A DNA stretch of 64,000 nucleotides, taken from assembly GCA_964030475.1 (NCBI GenBank), contig CAXIPT010000001.1:10907593-10971592 (forward strand). Direction: 5' to 3'. The notes under the pieces were generated by a model. That model saw only the letters and a program-made list of their open reading frames with translations, made no database searches and was not told the origin of the DNA. How positions within the stretch are numbered: position 1 is the first letter of the stretch; each line of letters starts with the position of its first letter. Shown in pieces: positions 40,499 through 51,080 of the stretch. The position numbers were made by a program, and so were the translations under genes. This stretch comes from Tethya wilhelma (Eukaryota > Porifera > Demospongiae > Tethyida > Tethyidae).

Positions 40499-40664
40499 AG
40501 TACTGAACTGGCAGAATCAGAGCAAATTTACGGAAGTGATACAGCTGTACAAAATTGGTAGTTGTGGAGCTAAGCTGATGACAAATGAACATGTATGCTC
40601 AGTCATGGAAGTATAAAACAACGGCATGAATATAATATGATGGTACTAAAACAGTCATTTAGCA

Positions 40665-40707
40665 GGGCTGAACTTTGAACTTTGAACTTTAAACTTTGAA
40701 CTTTGAT
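40665..40707. repeat. (TTTGAAC)n heptamer repeat
   Basis: About six imperfect TTTGAAC units. The inverted counterpart near 44,065-44,110 has a different unit number. Confidence 0.8.
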
Positions 40708-40985
40708 GACCTTTTGCGTTCATGTACGTACACGTGGCGTCACTCCGAGTACTAAGAAGTGAAGATACATGACTGTTTGACTGTTTGTCTGACCTACTGG
40801 TTATCCCATCACCTCCCAGGTACAAATATGTATTAATAGAATTTAGAGCTAACGTATTTTTAGCGAGGGTTCCCATATTTCACGTAGAATACGTTCATTG
40901 TGGAACTCTCAACGCTGCCTTTTGTGCGAATTTTAACTTGCATGCTTGGACCTGAGGTCTTGCTTTGTTGTAACACCCCAGGGAT

Positions 40986-41058
40986 CTCCTATAAAGAACG
41001 GACAACGGCCTAGCCCTAGCCCTAGCCGCCCGCGACCGTTGTCCGTTCTTTATAGGAG
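40986..41058. repeat. hairpin with CCCTAG-repeat loop
   Basis: Perfect 23-bp arms, each beginning or ending CTCCTATAAAGAACGG, flank a loop of three CCTAGC units plus GCCCGCGA. Two further copies (about 43,705-43,783 inverted and 45,550-45,629) have four units. Copy-number change between otherwise similar copies indicates replication slippage. Confidence 0.85.
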
Positions 41059-42137
41059 AGCCCACCCCAGAATTATCATGGTTTGTGCTAATCTCAAATC
41101 TCAAACCTTTAAGTTTGAGATTATTGGTCAGGCGAATTTCAGTGGCGCCATGACCCCTCTAGTATTCTGTTGCTGGTTCTGAGCTTTTGCTACTTTTTCT
41201 GTACATACGCCAGTATAATTTTTTTTGTAAACTATGCCATATAATGCCCCGTAGCCCGAGGGTATTATTATGTGATAGATCACGAGTGCGCATGTGCTTT
41301 AAGGGTCATTCTATGGGAAATCAACACAAAAAAAAATGACGCACGTCTCGGTTTTTTTGTAATTTTGTGCTGACTCTGTGAGACAAAATGTGCTATATCT
41401 TCTGCTAGGAATAAGATCTTGGAAAACCAATTAGATATCCCAATAGTACTTGAAACAAGCTTCAAAGTGACATGTTACAAATAATTATGCGTTTGATCGA
41501 GAAAGGTCAAAGGTTACTGCAATGCTTTGATTAAGTATTTTTTTCTTCCATTCGGGATTCTTAAATTTTTTTCATTTTTTGTCAACATGTTGTTTGGTCA
41601 TTCCTCGGTATGTAGATAAATTTTTATCTTGGAACGATAATGGGATCCGATATTGAGAAGCAATTTACTTGATTAGGTCATGCAGAATAAGCATACAGTA
41701 CATCCAATTAATTACTTTTAAAGGTATAATATGTATATTTACACACAATTTTTATGAAATAGAACAACCTCTTGCTCTGTTACGCAAAATCTTCAACTGT
41801 GGAAGCAAAATGGCTAAAATCATAAGTTTTATTTCCTATTGATATTGGGAGTCACTCATTTTTGATAAAATTTGTTCGAGCTCTTGGAGCACGACCTGCT
41901 CCAACAAACTCATCTCAAAACCTATCAATATATACTAAAGCACATCAAAGTAAATTGTGTGGCAATTGGTGCCAATAATTTTCAAGCCAAGATAGAAGAA
42001 GAAGAAGAAGAAGAAGAAGATGGAGAAATTTGGAGGTTTGGCATGTTTGTGTTTGTTACTTTAGCGATGGTTTTAGGCCATGTTTTTGGGCTCATTAGAA
42101 AGAGAAAGAGCTAAATAGTAGCTTAAGAAGCCTTTTA

Positions 42138-42138
42138 N
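42138..42138. other. assembly gap (N)
   Basis: A single N cutting an R1 copy (41,985-42,137). Beyond it the sequence is the inverted counterpart of 47,238 leftward. Confidence 0.95.
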
Positions 42139-43803
42139 CCAGTATGGTATTATGATATCTGGCCATGGAGTTTTCCTGATACTGTGTGTATGCATATCAG
42201 TTATATCTATGCAGTTCTCCTTCAAGCAATAATTAAGACGACCTGTCTCAGTACTAAAGCAAAACACAATAATTGATTCCACTGCAGCTAGTAGCATTGG
42301 CTGCATCCATCCATAAATAATGATTGTAACTACACAAATTAAAGTATTATTACTTGACCTGTAGAATATCATCATGAATAGCCTCCGGGCATGGCTCTTC
42401 AATATGATATGGCAATAATTGTGCTGCCACCAACACATAAAGGAAATGAATTGAAGAACAAGAAAAGAAACAAGAAGATAAATTCAAATCTATAACCACT
42501 ATTGTCTTGCCATTAGCTTCTTAATCATTTATGTTACAGTAGAATTATAAATTGGCATTGGGAACATTCCTGTCTCTAGCTTGACATGGGGTTAGCTGTT
42601 AGAGATAGGAACGTTGCCACGTTGAAATTTTGCCACAGGAATGCTACCAATAACCATTAGCTCATTATCTGGAGAGTTCAAAGTTCAATTTTAATTAGCA
42701 ACGTTCCTGTCTCTTGTCGTCCGTATTTAAAACTAGTTAACTTAAGGGTTATTCCATATGGAATCAACACAAAAAAATGACACATGTCTCAGATTTTCTT
42801 CAAACTTGGTGTGCACATAGTATGTGATGAGATGTGAAACCACAACAAATTTCAGGAGCTAATCTTGTATGGCTTCTAGTTTATAACTGGTTAAATTTGT
42901 AATATTTTTGCAATTTTGTGCTGACTCTGTGAGACAAAATGTGCTATATCTTCTGCTAGGAATAAGATCTTAGAAAACCAATTAGATATCCCAATAGTAC
43001 TTGAAACAAGCTTCAAAGTGATATGCTACAAATATGCGTTTGATCGAGAAAGGTCAAAGGTTACTGCGATGCTTTGATTAAGTATTTTTTTTCTTCCAGT
43101 CGGGATCCTTAAATTTTTTCATTTTTTGTCAACATGTTGTTTGGTCATTCCTCAGTATGTAGATAATTTTTTATCTTGGAACAATAATGGAATCTGATAT
43201 AGAAGCAATTTAAGAATCCCGAATGGAAGAAAAAAATACTTAAATCAAAGCATCGCAGTAACCTTTCTCGATCAAACGCATAATTATTTGTAACATGTCA
43301 CTTTGAAGCTTGTTTCAAGTAGTATTGGGATATCTAATTGGTTTTCCAAGATCTTATTCCTGATATAGCACATTTTGTCTCACAGAGTCAGCACAAAATT
43401 ACAAAAAAACCGAGACGTGCGTCATTTTTTTGTGTTGATTTCCCATAGAATGACCCTTAAAGCACATGCGCACTCGTGATCTATCACATAATAATACCCT
43501 CGGGCTACGGGGCATTATATGCCATAGTTTACAAAAAAAATTATACTGGCGTATGTACAGAAAAAGTAGCAAAAGCTCAGAACCAGCAACAGAATACTAG
43601 AGGGGTCATGGCGCCACTGAAATTCGCCTGACCAATAATCTCAAACTTAAAGGTTTGAGATTTGAGGTTAGCACAAACCATGATAATTCTGGGGTGGGCT
43701 CTCCTATAAAGAACGGACAACGGTCGCGGGCGGCTAGGGCTAGGGCTAGGGCTAGGCCGTTGTCCGTTCTTTATAGGAGATCCCTGGGGTGTTACAACAA
43801 AGC
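42139..43803. repeat. ~1.7-kb block, inverted copy of 45,526-47,238
   Basis: Read in reverse it aligns along its whole length with 45,526-47,238, with scattered substitutions and short indels. Each copy starts at an N. It includes the foldback element at 42,743-43,460. Confidence 0.9.
42743..43460. mobile_element. foldback element, arms ~330 bp, ends TTAAGGGT
   Basis: The left arm starts TAAGGGTTATTCCATATGG and the right arm ends CCCATAGAATGACCCTTAA. Both continue into AATCAACACAAAAAAATGA and pair for roughly 330 bp. The inverted copy is in 45,870-46,590. A partial copy lies at about 41,302-41,670. It is related to the larger element at 51,627-53,271. Confidence 0.85.
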
Positions 43804-44381
43804 AAGACCTCAGGTCCAAGCATGCAAGTTAAAATTCGCACAAAAGGCGGCGTTGAGAGTTCCACAATTATGAACGTATTCTACGTGAAATATGGGAACC
43901 CTCGCTAAAAATACGTTAGCTCTAAATTCTATTAATACATGTTTGTACCTGGGAGGTGATGGGATAACCAGTAGGTCAGACAAACAGTCAAACAGTCATG
44001 TATCTTCACTTCTTAGTACTCGGAGTGACGCCACGTGTACGTACGTACATGAACGCAAAAAGGTCATCAAAGTTCAAAGTTTAAAGTTCAAAGTTCAAAG
44101 TTCAAAGTTCAGCCTGCTAAATGACTGTTTTAGCACCATCATATTATATTCATGCCGTTGTTTTATACTTCCATGACTGAGCATACATGTTCATTTGTCA
44201 TCAGCTTAACTCCACAACTACCAATTTTGTACAGCTGTATCACTTCCGTAAATTTGCTCTGATTCTCTGTACTGTACTTAGTCTCGCATTTGTCTCGTGC
44301 CCAGCCTCTCCTGCCCACGTGCGTGGGCAGGAGAGGCTGGGCACGAGACTAATCTGTACCTCTGAATCGCCAATGGTCCCC

Positions 44382-44464
44382 TAGTCTCGTCCCCAGACTC
44401 CACCCATTCTCCATTCTCCTTTTTCCTCGCGCTTGTGCGAGGGTGGGGTCTGGGCACGAGACTA
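44382..44464. mobile_element. 83-bp MULE-like MITE, 9-bp TSD ATGGTCCCC
   Basis: Ends TAGTCTCGTCCCCAGACTC and its complement. A perfect ATGGTCCCC lies at 44,373-44,381 and 44,465-44,473. The sequence equals the two outer ends of the 601-bp form with the middle deleted. Confidence 0.85.
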
Positions 44465-44473
44465 ATGGTCCCC

Positions 44474-44788
44474 AGAGGAGGTACGACAGTCAGGTTGACT
44501 GCTGAGCTGGCACTAATCAAGCAAGCATGCAGTAATTAGTGCACGTGCGCGCGCACATTGATTGGTATGACGTCATGTCATGCAGTGGCACTGTTTTTGG
44601 AAGATGTCTGCTTTATGCAGCTAGCTCAGTTCTGGAATCATTTTCTGATAGTTTTCCTTTACTATTGGGGCTACAGCGGTATCATGTAAGGACCTAGAAA
44701 TGCGTATTTTATTGACATTACGTCATAATAATTAACGATCGTTGATTAGTGCCACCTCAGCAGTCAACCTGACTGTCGCACCACCTCT
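44474..44788. mobile_element. 315-bp MITE, TIR AGAGGAGGTACGACAGTCAG
   Basis: The inverted ends pair over about 45 bp (left AGAGGAGGTACGACAG, right CTGTCGCACCACCTCT, with TTGACTGCTGAG inside). ATGGTCCCC occurs just before it and two bases after it. It has no counterpart in the other arm at 39,803-40,430. Confidence 0.8.
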
Positions 44789-45524
44789 GAATGGTCCCCA
44801 TACAAATTTATTTGCACGGGAAGTAAAAAAATGGCACCAACTCAGTTAGCTAACTAGTGACGATGTTTAAACATCAAAGGGGCGAGCCGTAATCATTGCT
44901 ATGTTAGTAAATTTAATGATTAAGATAATGTAAATTACATGAATAGTTAATGATGCTATACAACACACAAAAATACAAAAGCTGAATAATCAAAGCCTTG
45001 AACAAATGAACTGAAACTTAAATTCATAATATAAAAGGTATATATACAGCATGACTCACTGAGCAGCATGATCCAATTGCTAGTTGTTCAAGAACTGACA
45101 GACAGGTAAATGTGCTAGTATAGGCTGAGCCAGCAGTACTATATACCTGCAGCCCCTCTAATTTTGGTCTCTGCAGTCTCTGGTCATTGGCTCAGTTTCG
45201 AGTCTTTTACCTAAAATAAGGGCACCAACTCGGCAAGCATTTAAATTTACTTTCTTTTCAGCTCTAGCAGCAGCTTTTTTGACTGGATCAAACTTCTCTG
45301 ATCTCTGAAGTACGATGAACACGTGGACCTACGCGCATGCGCTGTAAAGCTGAACAGGCAATGATCGTCATAAACATAACCTACAGTTAAACAGAGGACG
45401 TACGCCAGACTTAGCCTCGTGAACCAGTCCCTCCCCGCTATGCTTATTGCTAAGCGCGGGGAGGGCCTGGTCTCCAAAATCACGTGAGTTACGTCACAAA
45501 AAGAGCGCGTGGGCGGAAAGTTGT

Positions 45525-45525
45525 N
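45525..45525. other. assembly gap (N)
   Basis: A single N after a half copy of the 5,392-6,036 MITE. Beyond it is the reverse of 43,803 leftward. Confidence 0.95.
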
Positions 45526-47238
45526 GCTTTGTTGTAACACCCCAGGGATCTCCTATAAAGAACGGACAACGGCCTAGCCCTAGCCCTAGCCCTAGCCGCC
45601 CGCGACCGTTGTCCGTTCTTTATAGGAGAGCCCACCCCAGAATTATCATGGTTTGTGCTAACCTCAAATCTCAAACCTTTAAGTTTGAGATTATTGGTCA
45701 GGCGAATTTCAGTGGCGCCATGACCCCTCTAGTATTCTGTTGCTGGTTCTGAGCTTTTGCTACTTTTTCTGTACATACGCCAGTATAATTTTTTTTGTAA
45801 ACTATGGCATATAATGCCCCGTAGCCCGAGGGTATTATTATGTGATAGATCACGAGTGCGCATGTGCTTTAAGGGTCATTCTATGGGAAATCAACACAAA
45901 AAAATGACGCACGTCTCGGTTTTTTTGTAATTTTGTGCTGACTCTGTGAGACAAAATGTGCTATATCAGGAATAAGATCTTGGAAAACCAATTAGATATC
46001 CCAATACTACTTGAAACAAGCTTCAAAGTGACATGTTACAAATAATTATGCGTTTGATCGAGAAAGGTTACTGCGATGCTTTGATTTAAGTATTTTTTTC
46101 TTCCATTCGGGATTCTTAAATTGCTTCTATATCAGATTCCATTATTGTTCCAAGATAAAAAATTATCTACATACTGAGGAATGACCAAACAACATGTTGA
46201 CAAAAAATGAAAAAATTTAAGGATCCCGACTGGAAGAAAAAAAATACTTAATCAAAGCATCGCAGTAACCTTTGACCTTTCTCGATCAAACGCATATTTG
46301 TAGCATATCACTTTGAAGCTTGTTTCAAGTACTATTGGGATATCTAATTGGTTTTCTAAGATCTTATTCCTAGCAGAAGATATAGCACATTTTGTCTCAC
46401 AGAGTCAGCACAAAATTGCAAAAATATTACAAATTTAACCAGTTATAAACTAGAAGCCATACAAGATTAGCTCCTGAAATTTGTTGTGGTTTCACATCTC
46501 ATCACATACTATGTGCACACCAAGTTTGAAGAAAATCTGAGACATGTGTCATTTTTTTGTGTTGATTCCATATGGAATAACCCTTAAGTTAACTAGTTTT
46601 AAATACGGACGACAAGAGACAGGAACGTTGCCAATTAAAATTGAACTTTGAGCTCTCCAGATAATGAGCTAATGGTTATTGGTAGCATTCCTGTGGCAAA
46701 ATTTCAACGTGGCAACGTTCCTATCTCTAACAGCTAACCCCATGTCAAGCTAGAGACAGGAATGTTCCCAATGCCAATTTATAATTCTACTGTAACATAA
46801 ATGATTAAGAAGCTAATGGCAAGACAATAGTGGTCATAGATTTGAATTTATCTTCTTGTTTCTTTTCTTGTTCTTCAATTCATTTCCTTTATGTGTTGGT
46901 GGCAGCACAATTATTGCCATATCATATTGAAGAGCCATGCCCGGAGGCTATTCATGATGATATTCTACAGGTCAAGTAATAATACTTTAATTTGTGTAGT
47001 TACAATCATTATTTATGGATGGATGCAGCCAATGCTACTAGCTACAGTGGAATCAATTATTGTGTTTTGCTTTAGTACTGAGACAGGTCGTCTTAATTAT
47101 TGCTTGAAGGAGAACTGCATAGATATAACTGATATGCATACACACAGTATCAGGAAAACTCCATGGCCAGATCTCTCCCCCCCAGCTCTACTATCTCATC
47201 TATGTTGTAATGATATCATAATACCATACTGGGTATAA
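45526..47238. repeat. ~1.7-kb block, copy of 42,139-43,803 in opposite orientation
   Basis: The third representation of the same locus in this window. It includes a CCCTAG hairpin with four units. After 47,238 it continues into unique sequence. Confidence 0.9.
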
Positions 47239-50060
47239 TTATAACTAGTTGTACACTGAGTGCAATTAATTGCCTCGCGCGCGACATAATAGTTAGACCG
47301 AAAGAAATGGACTACCATGAATACCTAATCAGCTAACTCCATGTATTTTAAACTCTCACCTCTTGTACAGTTAGTAAGGTACCACAATGATGTCTCTGCA
47401 GTCTATGCCGGCTCATAACACACATGATTCTACATATATACGTAGCACGAGATCTCGAGCTGTGCGTGCGCACGTGTTTCGTATATTATGGTAAGGATCA
47501 TCACGATCATGAGCATGCAGCTAGCTTGTTTCAAACCGGAACAATTTTTGCCAAATTGGCCCCGTTTTCATCCGGTGTTGATGACGTGTAATTGGATTTT
47601 ACTTCCACAATTTTTGGCCCTGCAAGATTACACTGCCTCGCGCTAAGGCGCTCGGCAATAACATTCTGTCTCCATGCAATGATGCATAATCATTGACTAA
47701 ATCTAGGACACATGACTCAGCACACAAAACGTAATTGCTTGTGTCAGCTCCTCTTGTGACGTGTCTAAAGGCCTAAAGATTCATGGTTCTGCAGTACTAT
47801 AATATTCCAAGGATGCACCATCTAGAAGTGCAATAATTATTGTGCATGCAACAGTAGCTATAGTTTGACACTTTTCCCATTATTGCATAAAGGTCAAAGT
47901 ACACTCAATTGGCAACATTCCTGTGGCAACATTCCTGTCTCTAGTCGCTTTCATTTAAATCCCACGTTGCAAGCGGGAAATGAAAACGTCTCACTATTGG
48001 TCAGCGCTTGCTTGAAAACCAAAGTGAAAAAGAATGGTCTCATAGTTACAGCATATTCAGTTCAAAAGTAGTAAAATTGTGTTCACTGCTGGTAGTTTCT
48101 TCTTCGAAGCTTCTTGATTTCATGGTCACCCTTCGTACTTTGACATTTTGCCACAACTGGAAATGGTCGTTCACGGGTAAAGTCTATTCCCGTTCACTTC
48201 TCCCCAGGAAGTAGTGTGGTTTGACTTACTACAGGTTTGTAGTATCTGTGGTCAATGGAATGTCCCATAGTTTATATATGAAGCAGACACATAGGAGGCT
48301 GTAGCTTTGACTGGTAAGGCGTAAAGTATTTTAAAAGACACTAACAGAACCTATGTGAAATTTGCAGTTGAATGGTGTCTAGAATAACGCAATAGCATGA
48401 ATTATGGCCAAGTTATGAAGAAATTTTGAAAGGAGAAGTGAATGTAAATGGACTTTAGCTACATCTAGCTAGCTAGAACTGAGGCTTCGACGACGAGAAA
48501 TTGAAATGGTGAGCTGAAACACTGTTAGAGCAACAATGACAGCACCTAGTGTTTTTCGGTACCAACTTTGTAATGGTCTCTGGGAATCGAGAACAAGAAA
48601 ATGAAAGGGGCGGGCTAAAGCACAGGCAGCTAGAGCAGCAATCATCAGTGACAGCACCTAGTGTTTTTCAGTCAATGACAAAATGCTTTTAGCATGAAAA
48701 AAAAGATTTGTCTATGTCTTTCTTGAGTCAGCGACCATTACAAACCTCGGTTAGTACCTTGATACTCAGTACTTTGTGAGCTTCCCGAGCTCATTTGCAT
48801 ATTAGATCAATTAGTGCGTCCCCTGCAGCAATGTATAATTCCCTGTGGTTAGGGCATTATGGCTTATATAATACGTAGCAACAATATAACAATGGGATTT
48901 AATTAATGTATAATTCTCTTAAGCTAAAGCAATCACTAGTGTTCTGGGCCAGATGCTCCGAGAGGGGGAAAACGGAACCTCTGATAAAAGTGGCCCAGTT
49001 TTTGTTCAATTGCAGCATATGATTGCAGTTGCAAGACATGATTCACCATTTGATCAGGTCATAGATAAAATACTCCTATTATCTTAGTCTCGCAAAGCCA
49101 GACACTCACACTTGCTCCGCCCATACGCTCCACAGGGAGAGGGTCTGTATGCGGGAAAATTAGCAATTTTATTTTGAAATGACCTTTTGCTACAATCTGA
49201 TGGGACAGTACAACATTCTGTATTTTATAAGATGTTCTTTTCTTCCTGTGTTGGTATTTGGTGAGAGTATGTAACCCACCACCAGAATCATAGTGGAAAT
49301 GTTGGTCTTGTAGACCTCATTTTCAGAGTCACTGAGCGCATGCCAATTTACTCAATTAATGCAGGCCTAGGTAGGATAGTGATCATGTGAGATAGGGCAA
49401 TTATCCTGACTAAACTTAGTCTGATATAACATGCCCACTAGGGTGTTATTGAAGTAATTTGAAGTAAACCCTTGGGTTCCGCCCTCAGGTTTACCAATAT
49501 TACTGAGTATATTTCGATACTGCCCGTCAGTAGGCATGTTTTAAAATGCTTGTATCACGGCGCTCACAGTTTTCTCTGCTTTCTTTCCACTTTGTAATTG
49601 AGGCTTATACTTTAGCTATATAGTTGACACTAGACTTGAGCAATATAACGAACAGTGAACAAGCACTATGTACAGAGGAAAGATCTACTAAAAGTCTGTT
49701 CTTGAGCTCTTTTGGTGTTTCTTTCAAGCGCTGGAATCTCATTGCACTGTTCAAAACAGAAAGGTCAGGGAAATATAGAACGGTCAGATGGAAATGTGTA
49801 TATTTCCCAGGGCAATATAAATGTTCATTGCCACATGCGCTGTGTTCTTACATGCATAAACCAGGGAAAACTCTGTTAATAGTGTGGCTTCCTACGATAC
49901 AAATTTATGTAAATATATAACTCTATAGCTACAATTTTTAGTGATACAAAATGTTTATGAAAAGACTCATATCTGTTTAGAGAATTTTTTTTAATGAATC
50001 TCATATATAATCTTTATGTAACAACATTTTATGCTGAAAGTTTGGATCTCCTTCTTTGCA
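47239..50060. other. no gene recognised
   Basis: Scattered short frames only. The motif GGCAACATTCCTGT with CTGTCTCTAG near 47,910 is shared with 42,540-42,720 and 46,600-46,760, so a repeat relic is present. A TAGTCTCGCAAAGCCAGAC terminus near 49,085 is a partial MULE-like MITE. The missing first exon of BRIX1 may lie towards the right of this interval. Confidence 0.45.
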
Positions 50061-50170
50061 TACCATAAATTGTGAAAATTTCGTAGTTGATAAATTTTTG
50101 TAGTCGATGTGGAGCACAAAAATTTAACGTACGAAGGATTTTTAACACGAAAATTTCGTGATTTATGGCA
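50061..50170. mobile_element. small MITE, ends TACCATAAATTGTGAAAATT
   Basis: A 110-bp inverted-repeat element ending AATTTCGTGATTTATGGCA. It is related to 55,389-55,578 and more distantly to the TACCGTATAGCGGG family. Confidence 0.65.
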
Positions 50171-50388
50171 ATTACAATGAAAAGTATTTTCTGTTTACTT
50201 TTTGTACTGTGTATTATTTCCAATTTAGGAGTCATGGATAAGAGATTATCTTCTATTGATATCAAAACTAAGGTATTTCTTGTACAAGTACCTGATACAT
50301 ACATATTATGTGAAATGGACATTACTATAACCATAATTAAGCCTCGGCGCGTGAGTATCACGTGCAGAGGATTACAGTAGTTGTTTTG

Positions 50389-50397
50389 TTTGTGTGT

Positions 50398-50446
<49 letters not shown>

Positions 50447-50469
50447 TGTCTGTCTGTCTGTCTGTCTGT
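50389..50469. repeat. (GT)n followed by (CTGT)n microsatellite
   Basis: About 57 bp of near-pure GT runs into about six CTGT units. Confidence 0.95.
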
Positions 50470-51080
50470 TACGGGATAATGTGAAGAATGGCAGCTCTAT
50501 GGTCTAAACCGAAGGTGCTTATACGTTCATGAATCGAAATTGTCTTGAAAATGGTTGTGTAGAATCTTGCAAGACACTGTAGTTTTTGAGATACGAGGCT
50601 TTTGTGCTTCTCTGAATGCTTACCTTCGAAACTGTACCCATCAATCTCGCCCAATCTATAGTGTGCATTATCTAGAAATACAGTTGGACTGGTTGCTATG
50701 CAGCTTAGCTAGTTCACTCCATGGTAAACATACTGACACAACTAACTTGTAAGCTCGGAATTTTAGCTTGCAATCCATTGAGTTACTTACCTGTACAAGC
50801 AGCTAAGCCATGCAGGCACATCACATCCGGAGGCTGAGAGCCAGATGTCAGATGCTACTGAGCATACCTATAATGGGGTACCTGAATTATGTAATATCAG
50901 TACGTGCTTCAGATGATGACGCAGCTCTACAGCTGATATAATCATTACATTGCTCATCTGGTTCATTGCTGTGATTTATGCTGCTTCATCACAAGTTGCA
51001 AGTGACAGAGTGTGCCGCCGCCGAGGCTTGTGCACCATTGGTGCTTTTATTTTGTTAAGTGTGTCATTGGATTAATGTAG

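Larger units (their letters stand above)
43190..44857. repeat. inverted counterpart of 39,742-41,560
   Basis: Reading leftward from 44,857 reproduces the sequence to the right of 39,742. The MULE-like MITE is replaced by an 83-bp form, and a 315-bp MITE is inserted. The shared segment includes the CCCTAG hairpin and the heptamer repeat. Confidence 0.85.

Noticed and set aside
40174..44520. Frames reading SLVPRP/GTRL-type peptides
   Set aside because: They translate the TAGTCTCGT…GAGACTA MITE ends and occur on both strands of the inverted copies; not genes.
39742..44857. Large palindrome as a replication origin or programmed inversion
   Set aside because: The arms are separated by contig-gap Ns and differ like alleles, so an assembly explanation is simpler.
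40946..45752. Three 78-101-codon frames with SPIKNGQRPSPS-like repeats
   Set aside because: They are readings of the CCCTAG hairpin copies and differ only by repeat number; one spans an N.
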